DNA from: CAZKWG01 sp964615375
Lineage (GTDB): Bacteria; Myxococcota_A; UBA796; CAZKWG01
Direction: 5' to 3'
DNA: 64,000 nt
NCBI GenBank assembly: GCA_964615375.1
Contig: CAZTOW010000002.1
Coordinates: 124,001-188,000, forward strand
This document shows positions 35,145-43,006 of the stretch, one piece after another. The first letter of the stretch is position 1, and each line of letters begins with the position of its first letter. The position numbers and the translations under genes are program-made. The notes under the pieces are model-generated. The model had not been told where the DNA came from, did not search any database, and saw nothing but the letters and a program-made list of their open reading frames with translations.

Positions 35145-37472
35145 ATGTCCAGCCTGAGCCGCCGCGCCGCCATCGCCCCTCCTGATCAGGGCCTCGGGGG
35201 CGGTCACGACGAGCATGGACCGGCGCGCCCGCCCGGCCTGGGCAACGCCGACATGATGGACATGCTGGCCGAGGGCGGCGCCCCCCGCTCGCTGCCCTTC
35301 CGCTCGCGGCTGGAGCAGAGCTTCGGCCAGGATCTCGGTGGGCTCCAGGTCTTCCAGGGCGGAGGCGTGGACGCGGCGCTGGCGGGGATCTCCGCGGGCG
35401 GGGCCTTCGCCAACGGCGGCGTCTTCCTCCCGCGGAACGCGAGCTTCGAGCAGGTCGCCCACGAGGTCACCCACGCGCTGCAGGGCGAGGGCGGCGGGGG
35501 CGGCGGCGTGAGCACCGGGGGCGAGCGGGCCGAGCGGGAGGCCCACCAGGTCTCCAAGGCCGTGGCCCAGGGGCAGCCGGTCCAGGTCCAGGAGTCGCGG
35601 GAGGCCGGCGTCCACCGCTGGGGCCTGGGCGACCTGTGGGACGGGGTCAAGGACACGGCGTCGAGCGCCTGGAACGGGGTCAAGGACACGGCGTCGAGCG
35701 CCTGGAACGGCGCCAAGGAGACCGCGTCCAACGCCTGGGAGGGCGCCAAGAGCGTCGCCTCGAACACCTGGGACACCGTCTCCGGAGCGGCCACGGACGC
35801 CTGGGACTGGACGAAGAACAAGGCCAGCGACGCCTGGGACTGGACCAAGGAGACGGCCGCCAACACCTGGGATGGCGTGAAGGAGTGGGGCACCGGCAAG
35901 CTGCTGGAGGCCGGCGGCTGGCTGATGGACCGCTACGACGACACCTACAAGCCTGGGTTGGACTGGGCGCGCGGCAAGCTGGACGGGCTCACCGAGGGCG
36001 CGTCCGGGATCATCAACAAGGGCAGCGACTGGCTGAGCGGCGGGCTGGACTGGCTCGGCTGGGAGGGGGGCGCCGACGCGGTGCGCGGGGCCGGGGACTG
36101 GCTGAACGGCAAGGTGGAGGACGTCCGGGACCTCTTCGGGCTGGACGAGAAGGACAACAGCTTCACCCACTTCATGGAGGTCCCGGCCAACGCCGACGGC
36201 TTCGTTCAGCAGTACAGCGAGCTGGGCATCCCCATCGCCGAGGAGGCCTGGAAGCAGCAGGACGCCATCGACGGCGGCAAGCTGCACGCGCTCTACAACC
36301 GCTCCATGTTGAATCACCTCGCCGAGACCGGGCAGGTCGACCGCGAGGCGCTGCCCGAGGATCTGGCCAGCCTGGGCGACGAGGAGCTCCAGGCGCTCAC
36401 CGACCGCACCATCCTGCCGGTGCTCCAGGAGTCGGGCGTGCTGTCGAGCCTGGTCGAGAGCGGCGCGCTCGCGGCCGAGGACCTCCCCGCCTCCTTCGAC
36501 GATCTCAGCCCGGATGAGCTCACGGCGCTGGCCAGCAAGGTGCGCTCGGCCGGGGCCGACCGGGCCCTGCTGGACGCGATGAGCGCCGAGGATCGCACGG
36601 CGTTTCAGGAGAACATCCTCAACACCTACATCGACATGGCCAACAACGACCCCAAGGCCGCGATGCTCCTGGACCTCATGCCCACCGAGACCGACGTGAA
36701 GCACGACGCCGCCAACATCGGCGACACGCTGGGCGACGCGCTGCTGAAGGGGCAGGAGCCCAACGACTTCACCATCGGCGCGCGCACCGGCCTCATCCGC
36801 ACGGGCTCGGCCACGATGGCCGAGGAGCTGCGCAGCACCCAGGGGGTCAACACCTACGGCCTCGTCGTGCCCTACGCCAACACGGTGGAGAACATCCTCT
36901 TCCGCGAGGGCAAGCCGACGGACGCCGCCGAGCACGTCCACAACTACCTGTCGAAGCTGGACAAGGACACCACCTCGCTGCTGAACGGCTACAGCCAGGG
37001 CGCGGGCGGCGTGCAGGAGTACCTGCGGCAGTACGGGGACAAGGACGGGCTGGACTACGCGGTCTCGCTGGCGCCCATGGGCGGGCCGACCAAGGAGAGC
37101 CAGGGCGGCGACGGCATGTGGGCGGGCGACTGGAACGGGGTGTCCACGCTCACGCTGTCCAACAAGAACGACCCGGCCCAGTACATCTACGGGGACAACC
37201 TCGCCGAGCTCGGGCCGGGGATGCTCAACTTCATCGCCCCCGACGACAAGAAGAAGCTGGGCGGGGAGAGCGACATCCACAGCGGCTTCGACGAGAACAA
37301 CCCGGCCGCCGGCACCTTCGGCTACCCCATGGCGCTCGGCCGCCTGCTGCTGCGCGACCTCTTCAGCGGCACCTACCAGGGCGACTACCAGCGCCGCGGG
37401 GACTGGGACTACGACCTCCGCGAGCTCACCGGCGACGAGGACTGGGAGGCGCTGGCCGCGCAGTACCGCTGA
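35145..37472 (+). CDS. DUF4157 (eCIS-type) effector with 11-mer repeats and alpha/beta-hydrolase-like C-terminus
   Basis: 775 aa; the ATG at 35145 has GGAGGA 6 bases upstream. Residues about 50-115 are a DUF4157 domain (LPFRSRLEQSFGQDLGGLQV, then VAHEVTHALQ with an HExxH motif at about 106-110), the marker of extracellular contractile injection system cargo. Residues 167-243 are seven 11-residue amphipathic repeats (GVKDTASSAWN type). The C-terminal 300 residues include NGYSQGAGG, a GxSxG nucleophile elbow with Ser near 617, then SLAPMGGP, suggesting a lipase or esterase toxin. There is no signal peptide. No sheath, tube or baseplate genes are in the window and no obvious immunity gene follows. 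Confidence 0.8.
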   Translation: MSSLSRRAAIAPPDQGLGGGHDEHGPARPPGLGNADMMDMLAEGGAPRSLPFRSRLEQSFGQDLGGLQVFQGGGVDAALAGISAGGAFANGGVFLPRNASFEQVAHEVTHALQGEGGGGGGVSTGGERAEREAHQVSKAVAQGQPVQVQESREAGVHRWGLGDLWDGVKDTASSAWNGVKDTASSAWNGAKETASNAWEGAKSVASNTWDTVSGAATDAWDWTKNKASDAWDWTKETAANTWDGVKEWGTGKLLEAGGWLMDRYDDTYKPGLDWARGKLDGLTEGASGIINKGSDWLSGGLDWLGWEGGADAVRGAGDWLNGKVEDVRDLFGLDEKDNSFTHFMEVPANADGFVQQYSELGIPIAEEAWKQQDAIDGGKLHALYNRSMLNHLAETGQVDREALPEDLASLGDEELQALTDRTILPVLQESGVLSSLVESGALAAEDLPASFDDLSPDELTALASKVRSAGADRALLDAMSAEDRTAFQENILNTYIDMANNDPKAAMLLDLMPTETDVKHDAANIGDTLGDALLKGQEPNDFTIGARTGLIRTGSATMAEELRSTQGVNTYGLVVPYANTVENILFREGKPTDAAEHVHNYLSKLDKDTTSLLNGYSQGAGGVQEYLRQYGDKDGLDYAVSLAPMGGPTKESQGGDGMWAGDWNGVSTLTLSNKNDPAQYIYGDNLAELGPGMLNFIAPDDKKKLGGESDIHSGFDENNPAAGTFGYPMALGRLLLRDLFSGTYQGDYQRRGDWDYDLRELTGDEDWEALAAQYR
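35643..35873. repeat. Seven 33-bp units coding 11-residue amphipathic repeats
   Basis: Units begin at 35643, 35676, 35709, 35742, 35775, 35808 and 35841. The first two are identical at DNA level and the later ones diverge, keeping a K-x-x-A-S-x-x-W pattern. The period of 11 residues matches LEA/apolipoprotein-like amphipathic helices that lie on membranes or act as linkers. Confidence 0.88.
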
Positions 37473-37523
37473 ACGCGCCTCCTGGGGTATCGTTCTCGGT
37501 GAACCCGACGAGGACGACACCCC

Positions 37524-38669
37524 ATGCGCGCCGCTACGCTCCTCCTGCTCCTCCTGCCCCTCGGCTGCTCTGAGAAGGACGACGTGTCCGGAGAGGGCGA
37601 AGGCGAGGGTGAGGGCGAAGGCGAGGGTGAGGGCGAGGGTGAAGGCGAGGGCGAGGGCGAGGACGCGCCCGGCGCCAGCCTGGAGGCGGATGACCGCGAC
37701 CACTACACGAGCTGGTCGGTCACGCGCACCGAAAGCGTGAGCGCGAACGGCACGCTCTCCGGCGGCGGGACCGCGCTGAGCGGAGAGCTGAGCTACACGC
37801 TCGACCGCGACCGGGACGGCAGCGCCGAGCGCGTCTGCGACCAGCTCCTCGCCTTCTCCGGCGCGCTCTTCGAGGGCGCCTGCGAGGACTGCACCTACGC
37901 CTTCTCGATGGAGGTGGAGGTCTCATCCGACGCCAGCACCGCGGACTGCGAGCCCGACCCCCTGCTCACCTGGCAGCCCTCAGGCTACTACGCCGATCTC
38001 GGCTGGGTCTTCTGGTCCGAGCTCGTGGACTACGACTACGAGAGCGGCGTGGCCTCCTACCTCACCAACGCCGTCGGCTCTTTCTACGCCATCGACAACA
38101 CCGTCTACGGCGAAGAGTACGGCCTCTACGAGGGGCCCTACTTCAGCGCCCCCTTCATCTACGACCGGGACGGCGAGGAGATCGGCAGCTTCGAGCGCCT
38201 GGGCTCCAGCCTGAGCTGGTCGCTCACGCGCGAGCAGACCGAGCTCTACAGCGCCGTCAACTACCAGGACGCCTGGCTCTACGGCTACGGGTACAGCGCG
38301 CCCGCGCTCTACGGGCAGGACTACGGCGGCTACACCTACGAGGGCACGCTGGACACCGACGGTCTGCTGATGGACGGCTGGGATCTGACGCTCTTCGCCG
38401 GCGACACGCTCTATGTCACGGGGGACACCGCCGCCGCCGACGCCGCCTGCGACCTCGGCTGGTTCATCGACAGCCCGAGCGGCTACACGCTGCTGGAGAG
38501 CGACGACTCCTGGCCCTGCACCTACGCTCCGGCGGGCTACTACTGCCCCTCGGGCTGGATCGTCGCCCCCGAGACCGGGACCTACCGCGTGTGGATGACC
38601 AGCTACGGCTCCTGCACGGGGGACACCAACGCCTACCTGCTCTCCCTGCTCAAGGTGGTCCGCCCCTGA
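37524..38669 (+). CDS. Tyr-rich lipoprotein with Gly-Glu linker (paralogue A)
   Basis: 381 aa. The lipoprotein signal is MRAATLLLLLLPLGC (Cys15), followed at residue 23 by twelve Gly-Glu pairs acting as an extended acidic spacer. The mature domain (about 50-381) is rich in Tyr, Asp and Gly and ends with a beta-sandwich-like segment (DTLYVTGDTAAADAACDL, TYAPAGYYCPSGWIVAPE, GTYRVWMTSYGSC) that resembles pre-peptidase C-terminal domains. Cysteines are paired and conserved with the next gene. The function is unknown. It is expected on the outer membrane surface. The start 89 bp before its paralogue suggests a duplicated pair. Confidence 0.75.
   Translation: MRAATLLLLLLPLGCSEKDDVSGEGEGEGEGEGEGEGEGEGEGEGEDAPGASLEADDRDHYTSWSVTRTESVSANGTLSGGGTALSGELSYTLDRDRDGSAERVCDQLLAFSGALFEGACEDCTYAFSMEVEVSSDASTADCEPDPLLTWQPSGYYADLGWVFWSELVDYDYESGVASYLTNAVGSFYAIDNTVYGEEYGLYEGPYFSAPFIYDRDGEEIGSFERLGSSLSWSLTREQTELYSAVNYQDAWLYGYGYSAPALYGQDYGGYTYEGTLDTDGLLMDGWDLTLFAGDTLYVTGDTAAADAACDLGWFIDSPSGYTLLESDDSWPCTYAPAGYYCPSGWIVAPETGTYRVWMTSYGSCTGDTNAYLLSLLKVVRP
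37590..37661. repeat. Twelve Gly-Glu codon pairs
   Basis: 72 bp of 6-bp units (GGN GAR) encoding a Gly-Glu linker just after the lipidation Cys. Unit wobble bases vary, so it is not a pure microsatellite, but copy number differs from the paralogue (18 pairs). Confidence 0.9.
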
Positions 38670-38758
38670 GCAGCTATTCACCTCGGTGAGCTTGAGCGGA
38701 CCTGCCCGGCAGGCTATGATCGTTGATCTGTCAGCTCCCAAATGGGAAGGAGGCTCGC

Positions 38759-39940
38759 ATGAGGTGGTACGGACTCTTCCTGATCGGCGCGCTCGGCGCG
38801 CTCTCGCTCACTGGTTGCCCGGACAAGGACGGCGGCGAAGGTGAGGGCGAGGGCGAGGGCGAGGGTGAGGGCGAAGGCGAGGGCGAGGGTGAGGGCGAAG
38901 GTGAGGGCGAAGGCGAGGGTGAAGGCGAGGGCGAGGGTGAGGCCGTCAACGCCTCTCTCACGACCGACGACGCCAGCTACCCCTACACCTACGAGGAGTA
39001 CGTCTCCGGCTCGGGCACCATCGACGAGCCCTTCGAGGCCGAGATCGACTACTACCTGAACCTCGTGGTCGCGGGCGAGACGACCGCCAACTGCGACCTG
39101 GGGATCACGTCCAGCGGCGACGAGTACACGGGCGAGTGCTACGACTGCGACTACGCCTTCGAGATGAACCCCGAGGTGGTCCGCGACGACTCGACGGCGA
39201 GCTGCTCGCCGCGCATGCAGTGGACCTACATCAACGACGAGGCCCCCTATCTGACGGACCAGGCCTGGGTCTTCTGGAGCGAGTTCCCCTCGTACTACTA
39301 CAACTACTACACGGGTGAGTACGAGGTCATCTACTACTACGACGTGCTGGCCACCAGCTACTACTGGGACCTGAGCTCCTACGGGTACGGCGTCTACGGG
39401 CCCTACATGAGCTTCGTCACCTTCGACGGCCCCTACTATGACAGCGGGGCCTTCGAGATGACCGGCAAGGACGTCGAGTGGTACGCGGGCTACTCCAGCT
39501 ACGGCTACTACAGCCTGACCGGGGCCCACTACAACTTCTCCTACGACTACTACTACTACGCCGACTTCTACAGCCCCTACTACGGCTACGGCTCGAGCTA
39601 CGGCGGCAACACCTACTCGGGCGCGCTCGAGGCGGACGGCAGCGTGATGGACGCCTGGGAGGTCGACCTCACCGAGGGCGAGACCTTCTACGTCACCGGC
39701 GACAACGCCTCGGCGGACGCCGCCTGCGACCTGCGCTTCCTGGTGAACGGCCCCGCCGACTACACCATCCTGTACAACGACGACGGCTGGCCCTGCACCT
39801 ACGAGCCCCCCAGCTACGCCTGCCCCTCGGGCTGGTTCACGGCGCCGTCCTCCGGCACCTACACCGTCTGGATCGGCAACTACGAGGGCAGCTGCGCTGG
39901 CGACACCAGCGAGTACAACCTCTACATGTACAAGGAGTAG
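38759..39940 (+). CDS. Tyr-rich lipoprotein with Gly-Glu linker (paralogue B)
   Basis: 393 aa from the ATG at 38759, supported by a strong GGAAGGAGG 5-6 bases upstream; an earlier in-frame ATG at 38723 lacks one. The signal ends in LSLTGC (Cys20). Eighteen Gly-Glu pairs follow from residue 26. The mature domain aligns end to end with paralogue A (CDYAFEMNPEV against CTYAFSMEVEV; the C-terminal TGDNASADAACDLRF and YACPSGWFTAPSSGTYTVWI) but is even richer in Tyr, with runs such as YYYNYYTG and YDYYYYADFY. The function is unknown; surface display is likely. It abuts the stop of the convergent sulfatase-TPR gene. Confidence 0.78.
   Translation: MRWYGLFLIGALGALSLTGCPDKDGGEGEGEGEGEGEGEGEGEGEGEGEGEGEGEGEGEGEAVNASLTTDDASYPYTYEEYVSGSGTIDEPFEAEIDYYLNLVVAGETTANCDLGITSSGDEYTGECYDCDYAFEMNPEVVRDDSTASCSPRMQWTYINDEAPYLTDQAWVFWSEFPSYYYNYYTGEYEVIYYYDVLATSYYWDLSSYGYGVYGPYMSFVTFDGPYYDSGAFEMTGKDVEWYAGYSSYGYYSLTGAHYNFSYDYYYYADFYSPYYGYGSSYGGNTYSGALEADGSVMDAWEVDLTEGETFYVTGDNASADAACDLRFLVNGPADYTILYNDDGWPCTYEPPSYACPSGWFTAPSSGTYTVWIGNYEGSCAGDTSEYNLYMYKE
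38834..38941. repeat. Eighteen Gly-Glu codon pairs
   Basis: 108 bp of GGN GAR units encoding the acidic spacer of paralogue B. It is six units longer than in paralogue A. Confidence 0.9.
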
Positions 39941-42217
39941 TCAGGGCGCCCGCGGCTCAGCCTTGAGCCGCAGGGCCTCCTGATACGCAGCCTCGGCCTC
40001 CTCCGGGCGGCCGAGGCGCTTCAGCGCGTTGGCCTGGAGCATCTTGCACTCGGCGTTGGAGGGGTCCAGCGCCAGGCAGCGCTCGAGATCCTGCTCGGCC
40101 TCCGCGTACTGCTTGAGGTTGTAGCGCGCCTGAGCGCGGGCGCGCAGGCTCAGCATGTCCCCCGGCTGCACCTTGAGGATGACGTCGAGCTGGGCGATCT
40201 GCTCGGCCCAGCGCTGCTGCGTGGCGTAGATGCGCACCAGCTCGCGGCGCGAGGCCAGGGCGGGCGGGGCGCTGCGCACGTCCTCCTCGTAGAAGCCCTC
40301 CGCGGCGTCCACGTCCCCGCGCGTGGTCGCCACCAGCCCGAGGCCGTAGTTCACCATGGGCAGGAGCGGATCCCGCGCGTGGACCCGCTGGAGCAGCGGC
40401 TCCGCGCGGGCCACGTCCCCCTTGATCGCCAGGAGGACGCCCTGCGCCGCCTGCGCCGCGGCGAGGTCCGGGAGCAGCGTGAGCGCGTGCGCGCTCCGCT
40501 CCCCCAGGCGCTGCAGATCCCCCATCAGGAAGAGGGTGTGGAGGTAGGGGGTCCAGGCCATCCCCAGGTAGGGATCACCCTCCAGCGCGGCCTCCAGCAG
40601 GACCAGCGCGTGGTCCAGGCGGAGGCGCCGCAGCTCCATCACGCCCATCGCGGTCTTCAGGTTGGCCGAGGGCTGGCGCTGGTCCATGGTGGCGAGGATG
40701 CCCAGGGCCTCGTCCACCTTCCCCTGCGCCGCCAGCGCCGACGCCAGCATGTTCTGGGCCTGGTCCAGCCCCGGCTCCTCGGCCACGATCGCCCGGATGG
40801 TCGCCTCCGCGGCCACCATGTCGCCCGACTGCATGGCCGCGCGCGCGTCCTCCAGGCGCTTGAGCGAGGGCAGGCGCGTCACAGGATCGGGCAGGCCCTC
40901 ACCGAAGCCCTCGCCGGCGGTCTCCGCGCCCGAGGTGACGTAGCCGAGGGCCTCGAGCTGGGCGAGGCGCTCCGGGCTCAGCTCCGCCGCCGCGCTCAGG
41001 GCCTCGTCGGGCTTCATGGCCGCGTACATCGTCGCGGTGCGCTCGCGGAGCACCGTCGCCTGCGCCGCGGCGGTCTCCGCGAGGTTCACCTTCTCCTGGG
41101 CGTCGTCCCGGCGGTAGAGCTCGGGCGTGGTGGAGTCGATGAACTTGGCGTCGTCCGTGACCAGGGCCCGCTGGGGCGCCCAGCCGTAGTGCCGCCAGCC
41201 GTAGAGCGCCTCCAGGTAGACGGCGCGATCGACCGGCGAGGCCGGGGCCCCCGCCGAGGGGACCAGCCAGCGCCCCAGGTCCATCCCGTCCAGCCGCTCC
41301 CCCGGGGGGAGGCCCGCCAGCCCCATCACGGTGGGGGCCACGTCCACCAGGCTCACCGGGAAGCTGACCCTGGCGGCGGCCTCCAGCCCGCCGGGCGGGC
41401 GGACGATCATCGGGATGTGCGTGGTCGCGTTGTAGAGCAGCACGCCGTGGAAGCTCTCCCCGTGGCTGCCGAGGCCCTCTCCATGGTCCGCCATCACCAG
41501 GACGGCCGTGCGGTCCATCTGCGCCTTGTCCTGGAGCCAGGCCAGGAGCCTGCCCACCTGGCTGTCGGTCCAGGCCACCTCCGCCAGATAGGGCCTCCGG
41601 GGGAACTGGCTGGCGAAGGGCTCGGGCGCCTCGTAAGGGTGATGGACGTCGAAGAGGTGGACCCAGGCGAAGAAGGGCTGCTCCCCCGTCCCGTTCTGCT
41701 CCAGCCAGGAGAGGGCGTCGTCCACCACGGCGTCCCCGCGCCGCTCCACCCGCCAGCGGTTCTGCTCGTCCCCCTCCGGCCCGCCCATGTCGTCGAAGTA
41801 GGCGTCGAAGCCCTGGGAAAAGCCCCAGTGGTGGCTGGTGACCTCCGCGCCCACCGAGGCCATGGTCCGGTAGCCCGCCACCTTCAGCCGCTCCGCCAGC
41901 GTGATCGCCCCCTCGGAGAGGAAGAAGTCTCCGTTGTCCCGAACCCCGTGGCGAGGCGGGAACATGCCCGTCATGATCGAGGAGTGGGCCGGGATGGTCA
42001 GCGGCGTGACCGTGTACGCCCGCGTGAAGCGCACGCTGTCCTGGGCCAGCGCGTCCAGGTTGGGGCTGGAGGGGACCTGCGCCCCGTAGCTGCCCAGCGC
42101 GTCGGCGCGCAGCGTGTCCAGCGTGATCAGCAGGACGTTGGGGGGCCGCTCGGCGGAGGCGGCGGGCTTCGGGTCGCGCTCGCCGCAGGCGGCGAGGAGG
42201 AGGAGGAGCGTGAACAT
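39941..42217 (-). CDS. Sulfatase-fold lipoprotein with C-terminal TPRs
   Basis: 758 aa. A short lipoprotein-like signal (MFTLLLLLAAC, Cys11) precedes a sulfatase-fold domain (about 26-420): LLITLDTLRADALGSYG with metal Asp34, VMADHGEGLGSHGESFHG, and a nucleophile-region motif LTIPAHSS where Thr74 replaces the Cys/Ser of formylglycine sulfatases. About 440-758 hold TPR repeats (ARAAMQSGDMVAAEATIRA, ALASALAAQGKVDEALGIL, ALKRLGRPEEAEAAYQEALR). Sulfatase-TPR fusions occur in Myxococcota and Acidobacteriota. The hydrolase chemistry is unresolved, and the Thr makes phosphatase- or phosphotransferase-like activity as likely as sulfatase. It is divergent from the small gene at 42305. Confidence 0.85.
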   Translation of the reverse strand: MFTLLLLLAACGERDPKPAASAERPPNVLLITLDTLRADALGSYGAQVPSSPNLDALAQDSVRFTRAYTVTPLTIPAHSSIMTGMFPPRHGVRDNGDFFLSEGAITLAERLKVAGYRTMASVGAEVTSHHWGFSQGFDAYFDDMGGPEGDEQNRWRVERRGDAVVDDALSWLEQNGTGEQPFFAWVHLFDVHHPYEAPEPFASQFPRRPYLAEVAWTDSQVGRLLAWLQDKAQMDRTAVLVMADHGEGLGSHGESFHGVLLYNATTHIPMIVRPPGGLEAAARVSFPVSLVDVAPTVMGLAGLPPGERLDGMDLGRWLVPSAGAPASPVDRAVYLEALYGWRHYGWAPQRALVTDDAKFIDSTTPELYRRDDAQEKVNLAETAAAQATVLRERTATMYAAMKPDEALSAAAELSPERLAQLEALGYVTSGAETAGEGFGEGLPDPVTRLPSLKRLEDARAAMQSGDMVAAEATIRAIVAEEPGLDQAQNMLASALAAQGKVDEALGILATMDQRQPSANLKTAMGVMELRRLRLDHALVLLEAALEGDPYLGMAWTPYLHTLFLMGDLQRLGERSAHALTLLPDLAAAQAAQGVLLAIKGDVARAEPLLQRVHARDPLLPMVNYGLGLVATTRGDVDAAEGFYEEDVRSAPPALASRRELVRIYATQQRWAEQIAQLDVILKVQPGDMLSLRARAQARYNLKQYAEAEQDLERCLALDPSNAECKMLQANALKRLGRPEEAEAAYQEALRLKAEPRAP
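39952..39971. terminator. Compact hairpin at convergent gene ends
   Basis: GCGGCTCA, loop GCCT, TGAGCCGC: a perfect 8-bp GC-rich stem with a 4-base loop, 12 bases past the lipoprotein stop and inside the last codons of the sulfatase-TPR gene. No T-run follows on either strand. Confidence 0.45.
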
Positions 42218-42304
42218 CCCAGCAGACGTATCCCGCCGAGGGTGCGTCGCCCTTGTGTGCAGGCGGCGCAGGCGCTACGTGTCGCCTGCCTCGCCGGGAG
42301 ATTC

Positions 42305-43006
42305 ATGCGCGACTACGAGCGCCTCGCTCTGGACCTGCTGAGACCGCACGAGCACGACCCCGCGCCGCGGGCGCGGCGTATCGCCGGCCTCTACGCAGCC
42401 TTGTACCTCGAGGATCCGCTGCTTCACCAGTGGTGTGGGCTGGCCAGCTTCGTGGCCCGCCACGTCGGCATGGGCCTGGAGACGGGCCTGGGGCCGCTGC
42501 AGGAGCACTTCGCGGCGACGAACCTCGCCATCTACCGCGACATCGTGCCCGCCTTCCTGCGCTTCCGCGACGGCCAGGCGGTGGTCGGCAAGCTGAGCAC
42601 CGGCTTCAAGCACCTCGCCGAGGCGGACGCGGTCGCCGCGGACGACCTGGAGCGCGCCGAGGCCCTGGCGGCCAAGGCCCTCTGGGACCTCTCCCTGGTC
42701 GAGCAGACCGACATCTGCCAGCCCGGCTACGACCGCATGGGCCGGCTGGGGCAGCGCGCGCTGGCCCCCTTCGTGCTCTTCCGCTTCGGCTACGACACCG
42801 CGGCGCCCATCGTGAAGTTCGACGGGGACCGCCCGTCCAGCCTCTCGGAGCGCCTGCGCTGGATGGAGGACGAGGTCATGCCCTCCTGGCGGCGCTGGCA
42901 CCGGGCCAACGCCGAGTTCATCCGCGCCGACCTGGACCGCATCCGCCGCGAGGGGGAGGTCAGACTCTCCGATCTGCCGGTCCCGCTCGGCGACGCGCTC
43001 GGCTGA
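42305..43006 (+). CDS. Conserved-looking helical protein of unknown function
   Basis: 233 aa from the ATG at 42305 (MRDYERLALDLLRP); the frame is open far to the left only as an antisense shadow of the sulfatase gene. The sequence is mainly helical, without signal peptide or membrane segments: HQWCGLASFVARHVGMGLE, HFAATNLAIYRDIVPAFLRF and PIVKFDGDRPSSLSERLRWM. The N-terminal half faintly recalls DUF2515, which I cannot confirm. Its last 47 bp overlap the convergent FG-GAP gene. Codon use and GC3 look normal for the window. Confidence 0.7.
   Translation: MRDYERLALDLLRPHEHDPAPRARRIAGLYAALYLEDPLLHQWCGLASFVARHVGMGLETGLGPLQEHFAATNLAIYRDIVPAFLRFRDGQAVVGKLSTGFKHLAEADAVAADDLERAEALAAKALWDLSLVEQTDICQPGYDRMGRLGQRALAPFVLFRFGYDTAAPIVKFDGDRPSSLSERLRWMEDEVMPSWRRWHRANAEFIRADLDRIRREGEVRLSDLPVPLGDALG

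Noticed and set aside
37590..38941. Short GGN GAR repeats considered as a regulatory microsatellite
   Set aside because: They are in frame after lipoprotein signals with codon-wobble variation, which fits protein spacers better than a phase-variable tract; a 6-bp unit cannot shift frame.
40379..42304. A plus-strand extension of the small gene at 42305
   Set aside because: It is antisense to the sulfatase-TPR protein, and its composition changes abruptly to a normal protein only at the ATG at 42305.
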